A stretch of 13,873 nt of DNA from JBGTCY01 sp041748615 (GTDB lineage Bacteria; Bacteroidota; Bacteroidia; Chitinophagales; CAIOSU01), in assembly GCA_041748615.1 (NCBI GenBank), contig JBGTCY010000039.1:1-13873 (forward strand), in the 5' to 3' direction. A model generated the notes under the pieces. It was given only the letters and a program-made list of their open reading frames with translations, was not told the origin of the DNA and made no database searches. Shown here one piece after another: positions 1 to 6,323 of this stretch. A program made the position numbers and the translations under genes. Within the stretch, counting starts at the first letter, position 1, and each line of letters opens with the position of its first letter.

Positions 1-73
1 TTTTTCGGAAGAAAGCGTTATTTTTATCATCGTATTATTTTTTAATTTTTCACCTGAACAAGTGAAAGTTACG

Positions 74-104
74 GAGCCGCGCAATCAGCGCGGCTCTTGT
101 TTTT
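74..104 (+). terminator. Rho-independent terminator of an upstream gene outside the window
   Basis: A perfect 9-bp GC-rich stem (gagccgcgc at 74-82 with gcgcggctc at 88-96) closes a 5-nt loop and is followed by a T-rich tract (97-104, one G). The orientation fits plus-strand transcription entering from the left. No supportable coding sequence is seen at positions 1-73. Confidence 0.8.
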
Positions 105-174
105 CAACACGATGGGAGTTAATTATTTGCGGAGTTGAGGTTTAACTAAAAATTACTGATATCAAATTTCCCCG

Positions 175-212
175 AAAAGCTGTAACTTTCGTTTTGGTTA
201 CAGCTTTTTTTT
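175..212 (+). terminator. Second rho-independent terminator, just before the Kazal/PKD gene
   Basis: A perfect 12-bp stem (aaaagctgtaac at 175-186 with gttacagctttt at 197-208) closes a 10-nt loop and runs into eight T residues (205-212). It lies about 80 nt after the first terminator and 47 nt before the ATG at 260. It could be a backup terminator, or a conditional one in the leader of the following gene. It also shows that the TTG at 194, inside this hairpin, is not a sensible start codon. Confidence 0.75.
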
Positions 213-259
213 ATTTGTATAATCGCTATTTGAATTCATCACCCTTAAAATATTTTGCC

Positions 260-3200
260 ATGAAAAAGTCTATCATTTTCCAACTGGCGCTTTTTTCGGC
301 TTCATTTCTTTTTTTCTTTTCGTCCCATCAAACATTCGCGCAAACGCATCCTTGTGTAAATCCTGCGCTCATTAACCAGAATGTCGCTTGTCCTGCGGTA
401 TATGACCCCGTGTGCGGGTGCAATGGCGTGACGTATGGAAATGCGTGTGAAGCTCAAAATTTCGGTGGCGTCACTTCATGGTCGCAAGGCGTGTGTCCGC
501 AGCCGGGAGGTTGTCAGGCTGCTTTTACATTTCAGATTTCGCCAAATTCATTGGCTGTTTCGTTTACAAATACCTCTAATGTTGGTGGCGGCTTGTTGCC
601 CGGATTTTCTGTTGTTTGGAATTTTGGTGACGGGCACTCTTCAACAATTCTCGACCCTACCCATACATTTTCCGCCCCGGGAAATTATAATGTATGTTTA
701 ACGATTAATGTACCGACCAGCAATGGCGCGATGTGTACCAGCATCCACTGCGACACAATAAGAGTGGGATTAGCGCCACCTCCTTGCATTGATTCCACTT
801 TGATTAACCCGAACGCGGGATGTTTTTTGGTTTATGCACCGGTGTGCGGCTGCAACGGAGTGACCTATGATAATGATTGTTTTGCAAGAAAAAATGGCGT
901 AACCCATTTTACTCAAGGCGCTTGTCAAAGTTCTGGCAACTGCCAGGCTTCATTTTCATTTACACTCGACAACTCCGGTCTCGGTGTTCAGTTCAACAAC
1001 ACCTCGCTTCCAAACGCTCCGGCTACGAATTACACAAGCCACTGGAATTTTGGAGACGGGAACTCATCAACAGTCAGAAATCCAAATCATACCTATACCG
1101 CTCCGGGCACTTATCAGGTGTGTCTGACCATTTCAGTTCCCCAATCGAATGGTACGGCATGTACCAACACGTATTGTGCTTCGGTGACAGTCGCACAAAA
1201 TAATCTGTGTATTGACACGTCACGCATCAATCTCAACCTGGGATGTCCCATGATTTATGACCCTGTTTGCGGATGTGACGGAAATACGTATGGCAACAGT
1301 TGTGTCGCATTAAATCATCATGGCGTCACACAATGGACACAAGGAGCTTGCGGCTCTTCATCGCAATGCCAGTCAGGATTTACCTGGACTTACGGGTTTG
1401 TTCCACCCACTATTTTCTTTACAGATAACTCAACCGGCAGTCCTATTTCTTCATGGCATTGGAATTTTGGTGACGGAACAACTTCCACCCTGCAGAATCC
1501 GGCTCACAATTACGCGCAATCCGGCACGTATGTCGTTTGTCTCACGGTTGTTTGTGGCGTTAACACGGTGGGTACTCCTCCCTATACTTCCGTTTTTTGT
1601 GACACCATTCATCACGCTGCTGGTTGTATTGACCCGCATTTGATTGATACAACTACGGCTTGTCCGACAGTTTATCAGCCGGTTTGCGGCTGTGACAGCG
1701 TGACATATTCCAATAGTTGTGTCGCGCAAAAGTTTCATGGCGTCACGCATTGGACACCCGGTGCATGTCAGTTCAGCGCACCCTGCCAGGCGAATTTCAG
1801 TTTTTCACCGGGTCTTAATTCCGCTCCATCAAACACGAATACTTTTATTTTCACTGACCAGTCCAGCGGAAATCCGGGAAGCTGGCAATGGGATTTTGGA
1901 GATGGCGGCACCTCCAATATTCAGAACCCGACTCATACTTATTCCCAACCCGGCACCTATACCGTTTGCCTCACGATTTCTAATCACAACAATACTTGTC
2001 ATGATACTATTTGCAAAACAGTCGTGGTGTATGGATGTATCAATCCCAACTTAATCAATCCGAATTTCCCCTGTTTCAATCAGTATCAGCCGGTTTGCGG
2101 ATGCAACAATGTGACGTATCAAAATGGTTGTATCGCCCGCTATCGTCATGGCGTATCGAGTTTCACTTCCGGTCCGTGTCAAAGCGCCTGCCAGGCTGAT
2201 TATTCATGGAACTATGTTTCATCCGGTGATGAAATTCATTTCACCAATAATTCTACCGGAAATTTCACGCGGGTATTCTGGGACTTTGGCGATGGCTCCA
2301 CTTCGATGTTGCCCAATCCGGTGCATCTGTACCAGGTTGCCGGATGGTATAAAGTCTGTGTCACGGTTTCCAATCCAACCAACTCAATCGGAACAGCTAA
2401 CAACTGTTTCAGCACTTACTGTGATTCGATTTACGCTTACGGATGTATTGACCCCGTACTAATTGACCCGAATGTCAACTGTCCTACTGTGTTGCAGCCT
2501 GTCTGCGGATGCAATGGCGTCACTTACCCGAATGCCTGCATCGCGCAAAACCGTCATGGCATCACTTCATTTACTTACGGCAGTTGTCATGGTCCCGGAT
2601 ATTGTCCTTCACAGGGATTGGATAGCGGTCGCGCCTGGATTACAAGAGTCGGCAATCATCAGACCGGGGATAATGGCGGTTATGCCTTGTTCAATCATTG
2701 CCATCGCCAGTTAAATGCCGGACAGACTTACATCATGCGTTTACAGGGCGCTACGAATCAAACCACCAATTTTCAGGCGCACTGGAGATTGTGGGCTGAC
2801 TGGAACCGAGACCGTGATTTTGACGACCCGGGTGAATTGGTGTGGCAGGGATTCGGTAACCTCATGCAGTTTGCCGTGTTCACAGTTCCAAACTACGCCT
2901 GCTCCGGCTGCACCCGACTCCGCTTCCAGTTGAGCGATAGTTTCACGGATGCCTGCGGTCCTTACGCGGTGGGAGAAACCGAAGACTATGATGTGACCAT
3001 TATCAGCAATGTATTATGTCAGAATTCTCCGGTCATTTTCAATTCAGGCATCATCCCGAAAAACACGAATGAAAACGAAAGCTCGTTGTTTGCCGAAATT
3101 TATCAGCCGTTGCAATTCAGTCTGTTCCCTAATCCGGCACAGGATTTCACGAACATCGTGTTAATGGCGGCAGAAAATCAGGAACGTGTCACCATTAGAA

Positions 3201-3367
3201 TTTTTGACATCAGCGGCAGGGAAGTTTACAGGCAACAGATAGATGACTTGCGGGTGAATACCACCTTACAATTATCAACTTCGGAACTTTCAAACGGTGT
3301 TTACCAGGTTGCTTTACAATTAGAAAACGGTTTCCGTCAGGTCGAGAAATTAGTCATCACACGGTAA
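260..3367 (+). CDS. Secreted Kazal/PKD multidomain protein with GEVED domain and T9SS sorting signal
   Basis: A 1035-residue exported protein, probably a surface-bound or released inhibitor of extracellular proteases. It opens with a signal peptide (residues 1 to about 28, ending near TFAQ). Six Kazal-like modules (residues 32-79, 176-222, 317-364, 456-503, 593-640, 729-776) alternate with five PKD domains (about 85-170, 228-313, 370-455, 509-592, 644-728). Each PKD carries W(N/D)FGDG. Then come a GEVED domain (about 782-914; WADWNRDRDFDDPGE and GETEDYDV) and a type A T9SS C-terminal domain (about 953-1035; LFPNPAQDF, SNGVYQV). I chose the ATG at 260 because it starts directly at the signal peptide; the in-frame TTG at 194 lies inside a terminator. 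No Shine-Dalgarno is visible, as is usual in Bacteroidota. The gene is flanked by terminators and so is monocistronic. Domain calls are confident; the target proteases and the role (defence against host or competitor proteases, or adhesion) are inference. Confidence 0.93.
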   Translation: MKKSIIFQLALFSASFLFFFSSHQTFAQTHPCVNPALINQNVACPAVYDPVCGCNGVTYGNACEAQNFGGVTSWSQGVCPQPGGCQAAFTFQISPNSLAVSFTNTSNVGGGLLPGFSVVWNFGDGHSSTILDPTHTFSAPGNYNVCLTINVPTSNGAMCTSIHCDTIRVGLAPPPCIDSTLINPNAGCFLVYAPVCGCNGVTYDNDCFARKNGVTHFTQGACQSSGNCQASFSFTLDNSGLGVQFNNTSLPNAPATNYTSHWNFGDGNSSTVRNPNHTYTAPGTYQVCLTISVPQSNGTACTNTYCASVTVAQNNLCIDTSRINLNLGCPMIYDPVCGCDGNTYGNSCVALNHHGVTQWTQGACGSSSQCQSGFTWTYGFVPPTIFFTDNSTGSPISSWHWNFGDGTTSTLQNPAHNYAQSGTYVVCLTVVCGVNTVGTPPYTSVFCDTIHHAAGCIDPHLIDTTTACPTVYQPVCGCDSVTYSNSCVAQKFHGVTHWTPGACQFSAPCQANFSFSPGLNSAPSNTNTFIFTDQSSGNPGSWQWDFGDGGTSNIQNPTHTYSQPGTYTVCLTISNHNNTCHDTICKTVVVYGCINPNLINPNFPCFNQYQPVCGCNNVTYQNGCIARYRHGVSSFTSGPCQSACQADYSWNYVSSGDEIHFTNNSTGNFTRVFWDFGDGSTSMLPNPVHLYQVAGWYKVCVTVSNPTNSIGTANNCFSTYCDSIYAYGCIDPVLIDPNVNCPTVLQPVCGCNGVTYPNACIAQNRHGITSFTYGSCHGPGYCPSQGLDSGRAWITRVGNHQTGDNGGYALFNHCHRQLNAGQTYIMRLQGATNQTTNFQAHWRLWADWNRDRDFDDPGELVWQGFGNLMQFAVFTVPNYACSGCTRLRFQLSDSFTDACGPYAVGETEDYDVTIISNVLCQNSPVIFNSGIIPKNTNENESSLFAEIYQPLQFSLFPNPAQDFTNIVLMAAENQERVTIRIFDISGREVYRQQIDDLRVNTTLQLSTSELSNGVYQVALQLENGFRQVEKLVITR
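353..2587 (+). repeat. Tandem Kazal + PKD module array within the secreted protein
   Basis: Six Kazal modules start at nucleotides 353, 785, 1208, 1625, 2036 and 2444. The spacing shrinks steadily: 144, 141, 139, 137 and 136 residues. Five of the six have the identical cysteine spacing C-x11-C-x7-C-x1-C-x8-C-x15-C; the second has x14 at the end. Every module keeps PVCGC followed by VTY or NTY. The array probably arose by duplication of one Kazal-PKD unit, followed by divergence in the PKD portion. Confidence 0.9.
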
Positions 3368-3391
3368 GCAATTTCCGGAATCAAACTTGAT

Positions 3392-3430
3392 AAACGGGGA
3401 GCATCTTAATTGATGCTCCCCGTTTTTTTT
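3392..3430 (+). terminator. Strong rho-independent terminator of the Kazal/PKD gene
   Basis: A perfect 14-bp stem (aaacggggagcatc at 3392-3405 with gatgctccccgttt at 3412-3425) closes a 6-nt loop and ends in eight T residues (3423-3430). It begins 25 nt after the TAA stop of the Kazal/PKD gene. Confidence 0.9.
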
Positions 3431-3449
3431 GAAACAATTCATGGATATT

Positions 3450-3467
3450 CGTCTGAATAATCAGACG
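3450..3467. repeat. Short perfect inverted repeat upstream of the HEAT-like gene
   Basis: cgtctga (3450-3456) and tcagacg (3461-3467) are perfect complements around a 4-nt ATAA spacer. It lies about 97 nt before the HEAT-like gene. There is no T-run, so it is not a terminator. It might be an operator half-site pair or a leader hairpin; its function is unknown. Confidence 0.4.
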
Positions 3468-3563
3468 GCATCTTCACATTTCGTGTAAAACTTCCATTCC
3501 CACACCTTTGAATAAAAGGTAAAATTGCCATACAAGTAACTGCGCACAACGCTGCTTTTATTT

Positions 3564-5582
3564 ATGGCTTTAAGTCTGACTGAAATTTTTAATGCTAAGG
3601 GAAAAAATACGGATAACCCTTCAAAACGGATTCTTGCACTCAACGAAATAACCGACCAGCGGGCGTTGCTTCAGATTGCAAAAGACGACCTCCATCCTAT
3701 TGTGCGAATGGTTGCCAGAAAAAAAATAACTGCCCCGGAAATGCAGGATGAACTGAAATCCATTCGTGAAAATGCGAGCATAGATGATATTGAAAAATTA
3801 GAGGATGATAAATTGATTGAAATCGCAGCAACCTATAGTGAGAGTAAATATGTGCGGATGGCTGCTGTGAAAAAAATCAAGGACAAACAACTGATGGTGC
3901 GCATCGCTGAGTCTGACCCGGACAAATATGTACGGATGGCTGCGGTCAGAAAAATAAAATCGGCAATTGTGTTGCAACGGATTGCCCTGAATGATGAAAA
4001 TCCGGATGTGAGAATGGCTGCGGTAGAAAAAATTGAAAATCAGGACGCGTTATTGTCTGTGATTGAGGGCGATGAAAACATGGAAGTGAAAAAAATCGCG
4101 GTATGGCAAATTAAAGACCTCAAAGTACTCACTGACATTGTAAACAGTAATTATGATAAAGCGCTGAAACAAGTCGCGCGGCTCAAGCTGAAAAGCAGCG
4201 GAGCACCCGCACCGCCAGCGATTGAAGAACCGGAGGAAAAAGTAATTCTTCCGGAAAATAAAAAATCCCGCAAGACCAACGGACTTCAATCTGAAATTAA
4301 GGTCGAAGACAAATCAGAAATCAAAAACAATGAAGAAATTCCCCCGGCAGAAAACCATCTTGAAATGACTTTCAATGAAACAATAGAATTAGATAAAATT
4401 GAGCAAGATGTTCAACAGCCGGAATCCGAAAATGAAGATCAGGCTATCGTAGAAAATTTTTCACCCGAAGAAGCAAGCGAATCATTTTCTATTGAAGAAA
4501 TATTAACGGCAAATGAAAAAGAAAATCAGGAAGAAAAATTTTCGCTCGACTTAATCACCAATCAGCGGCTGTTGGCGGAAATCGCTAAAAGCAGTGAGCC
4601 GGAAGTTCTGCGGCTGAATGCGATTCTGAAAATATCAGATCTGAGCTTGTTGGACGATTTAATAAATGGATTGGAAGATGAAAATATTCGTTTTCATGCG
4701 GTTAAAAGAAAAAAACAGCTTGAATTTATTGAGGAAAAACAAAGTCTGAAACCGGAAAAACCAAAAATCACCGAGCAAAGCGTGCTGGAAGATGTCGCCC
4801 TGAATGCCAAAGACAAAAAGGTGCGCAAAGCAACGGTCGAAAAAATCAGCAACCAGGAAGTGCTTGCCCGTATCGCTCTGCACGATGTGGAAATTGAAGT
4901 GCGCAAAGCCGCGGTGTGGGAATTGTCGGATGAAGCGGTGTTGCGTGAAATCGCGTTGAATGCCGATGAGCCGGACATCCGGAAAACCGCTTTGCGTAAA
5001 ATACAGGATGAAACAACCATCCGGGAAATTTTCAAAAACGATGATGATTTGATTGTGCGACTGGCTGCGCTCAAGCGGATTCATCATGCCGGGCTGATGC
5101 GGGAAGTGATTTTCGGAAATGCCCCCCTGCCGCTGAAAGAAGAAATCATGGAGCGGATTGATGAGGAGTCTTTGCTCGCTGAAATCGCTTTGAATGCTTC
5201 CGAAGAAGATATCAGAAACATCGCGGTCTGGAAGATAACCGGCAGAAGCGTGTTGGCGGAAGTCGCCATCAGCGCAGAAGAATTGTATGTCCGCAAAACC
5301 GCTGTCAACCGGCTGAAAGACCAACCCGCGCTTTGCCGGGTGGCTAAACTCGCCAACGACCTCTACATCCGGAAACTCGCGCTCGAAAAAATTGACGACC
5401 AGATGCTGCTGATGGAACTATCGGTAGAATCCACCGACATGTATATCCGCAAATCAGCGGTCGAAAAAATCAATAACAAAGAAACCCTCTATAATGTCAT
5501 CCGTAATGACGCGGTGGACTTCGTCAGAAACGCGGCTGTGGAAAGATTGAACGCGTTGGAAGAGATGAAGGAGAATGGTTGA
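3564..5582 (+). CDS. HEAT-like repeat protein of unknown function (26-residue repeats, acidic linker)
   Basis: A 672-residue protein with no signal peptide or membrane segment, so probably cytoplasmic. It has two blocks of alpha-helical HEAT/ARM-like repeats (roughly residues 34-208 and 334-665). They are separated by a Glu/Pro-rich, low-complexity linker (about 212-325), probably disordered. The repeat reads approximately LxxIAlnDxxxxVRkaAVxKIxDqxx, with conserved Arg after a hydrophobic residue and Ala-Val in the second helix. Such solenoids are protein-protein interaction scaffolds; no enzymatic motif is visible. Bacterial relatives are annotated as HEAT-repeat or leucine-rich-repeat-variant proteins. 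The ATG at 3564 is the first in frame and no SD precedes it. It stands alone between the terminator at 3392-3430 and hsp20, 166 nt downstream. The partner and the process are unknown. Confidence 0.9.
   Translation: MALSLTEIFNAKGKNTDNPSKRILALNEITDQRALLQIAKDDLHPIVRMVARKKITAPEMQDELKSIRENASIDDIEKLEDDKLIEIAATYSESKYVRMAAVKKIKDKQLMVRIAESDPDKYVRMAAVRKIKSAIVLQRIALNDENPDVRMAAVEKIENQDALLSVIEGDENMEVKKIAVWQIKDLKVLTDIVNSNYDKALKQVARLKLKSSGAPAPPAIEEPEEKVILPENKKSRKTNGLQSEIKVEDKSEIKNNEEIPPAENHLEMTFNETIELDKIEQDVQQPESENEDQAIVENFSPEEASESFSIEEILTANEKENQEEKFSLDLITNQRLLAEIAKSSEPEVLRLNAILKISDLSLLDDLINGLEDENIRFHAVKRKKQLEFIEEKQSLKPEKPKITEQSVLEDVALNAKDKKVRKATVEKISNQEVLARIALHDVEIEVRKAAVWELSDEAVLREIALNADEPDIRKTALRKIQDETTIREIFKNDDDLIVRLAALKRIHHAGLMREVIFGNAPLPLKEEIMERIDEESLLAEIALNASEEDIRNIAVWKITGRSVLAEVAISAEELYVRKTAVNRLKDQPALCRVAKLANDLYIRKLALEKIDDQMLLMELSVESTDMYIRKSAVEKINNKETLYNVIRNDAVDFVRNAAVERLNALEEMKENG
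3663..5556 (+). repeat. 26-residue (78-nt) solenoid repeats within the HEAT-like protein
   Basis: In the C-terminal block the conserved basic residue falls at residues 421, 447, 473, 499, 525 (Lys), 551, 577, 603, 629 and 655. That is exactly 26 apart with no insertion or deletion. An earlier pair (350, 376) has the same step. In the N-terminal block it falls at 98, 124, 150, 176 (Lys) and 202 (Lys), with an outlier at 48. This gives about 18 repeats in all. The linker at about nucleotides 4197-4538 interrupts the array. Confidence 0.85.
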
Positions 5583-5734
5583 ATTTTGAATTCATCCTGA
5601 ATTTTTGTCTTACTTAAATTACTTATCCTGAATAAATGTCATAAGTTTCTGCCTCTCAACTTACATTTTGTCTTATTTTTTTGGATGGAACAAAGATTGA
5701 TTTCAGGTCAGCATTCCAAATCACTTAAAACCAA

Positions 5735-5741
5735 AAGGAGG
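5735..5741 (+). promoter_or_regulatory. Strong Shine-Dalgarno sequence of hsp20
   Basis: AAGGAGG lies 7 nt before the ATG at 5749, an ideal match to the 16S 3' end. None of the other genes in the window has a comparable sequence, so this site both fixes the hsp20 start and marks the gene as unusual in its translation. Confidence 0.85.
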
Positions 5742-5748
5742 AAACATT

Positions 5749-6183
5749 ATGACATTAATTAAATGGAGAAACAATGACGCATTTCCGTCAGTATTCTCAA
5801 ACTTCATCGAGGATTTTTTCAACCACAATGAATTTTCCCGCTTTCCGGGAGCAGTTTCCAAACCATCCGTTAACGTCCGCGAATTAGAAAAAAGTTGGGT
5901 GCTGGAAGTTGCCGCTCCGGGATTTGACAAGGAAAATTTCAACATTCATGTTGAAAATGACATCCTCACGATTTCTGCCGAAAAACAAACCGAAAGTGAA
6001 GAAGGAGAAAAAGGCTACACACGCCAGGAGTTCAACTACTCTAATTTCTCCCGCTCATTCACTCTGCCGGAATCCGTGAAGGCGGAAGAAATCTCAGGCG
6101 CTTATGCCAATGGAATTTTGAATGTCACGCTGCCCAAAAAAGAAGAAGCGGCTGTGGTGAAGAAAACCATTAAAGTGTCTTAA
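5749..6183 (+). CDS. Hsp20 family small heat-shock protein
   Basis: A 144-residue ATP-independent chaperone that holds unfolding proteins in the cytoplasm. The alpha-crystallin domain spans about residues 39-132. It includes the family signature around GILNVTLPKK (122-131) and the typical N-terminal strand VNVRELEKSWVLEVAAPG (41-58). The C-terminal I-x-V motif (IKV, 141-143), which docks oligomers, is present, and the N-terminal arm is rich in Phe, as in the family. The length is typical. The start at 5749 is set by a strong SD 7 nt upstream. The gene stands alone between the HEAT-like gene and a bidirectional terminator. The upstream region holds imperfect direct repeats (atcctgaat at 5594 and 5625) but no recognisable CIRCE element. 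Identification is confident. Confidence 0.97.
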   Translation: MTLIKWRNNDAFPSVFSNFIEDFFNHNEFSRFPGAVSKPSVNVRELEKSWVLEVAAPGFDKENFNIHVENDILTISAEKQTESEEGEKGYTRQEFNYSNFSRSFTLPESVKAEEISGAYANGILNVTLPKKEEAAVVKKTIKVS

Positions 6184-6226
6184 GTGAAGTTGTCAAAATA
6201 ACACGCTGTTTGAAGTCTTCATTAGC

Positions 6227-6254
6227 AGATTTTAGATGTTAGATTTTAGATGTT
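6227..6254. repeat. 14-bp perfect tandem duplication downstream of hsp20
   Basis: AGATTTTAGATGTT occurs twice back to back (6227-6240 and 6241-6254) in the noncoding gap between hsp20 and the ABC exporter gene. It looks like simple slippage; no function is evident. Confidence 0.8.
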
Positions 6255-6291
6255 ATTTTGGAAACGTGCCTAAGCATCGTAAATGGAAAGT

Positions 6292-6323
6292 AAAAAAGGC
6301 GGAAAAAATTTTCCGCCTTTTTT
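6292..6323. terminator. Bidirectional terminator between hsp20 and the convergent ABC exporter gene
   Basis: aaaaaaggcggaaaa (6292-6306) is complementary to ttttccgcctttttt (6309-6323). This gives a GGCGG/CCGCC core with A-run and T-run flanks that work on both strands. It overlaps the first base of the exporter's stop codon (6323-6325) and lies about 110 nt after the hsp20 stop, so it can end both convergent transcripts. Confidence 0.85.

Noticed and set aside
3..65. Possible tail of an upstream gene ending at the TGA at 63-65, 8 nt before the first terminator
   Set aside because: The 20-residue tail (FRKKALFLSS...) is A/T-driven and not recognisable, and the other plus frames are equally plausible. 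The terminator implies a gene to the left, but its end cannot be placed.
194..259. N-terminal extension of the Kazal/PKD gene from a TTG at 194
   Set aside because: The TTG is inside the hairpin of a strong terminator, and the extension would precede and spoil a clean signal peptide that starts at the ATG at 260.
1451..1750. Minus-strand and alternate plus-frame open frames across the Kazal/PKD gene
   Set aside because: They are short, lack domain signals, and lie wholly within a well-supported coding sequence.
353..2587. Repeat array as a CRISPR
   Set aside because: The repeats are about 410-430 nt apart, diverged, in frame, and encode protein domains; there are no short identical repeats with unique spacers.
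3505..3530. Promoter for the HEAT-like gene at GGTAAAATTG
   Set aside because: It misses one base of the TAnnTTTG box and has no TTG at the right distance upstream; too weak to annotate.
4659..5324. 221-codon minus-strand open frame inside the HEAT-like gene
   Set aside because: It is antisense to a clearly coding repeat gene. The 78-nt periodicity of the sense strand keeps the opposite frame open, and the Phe-rich product has no recognisable domain.
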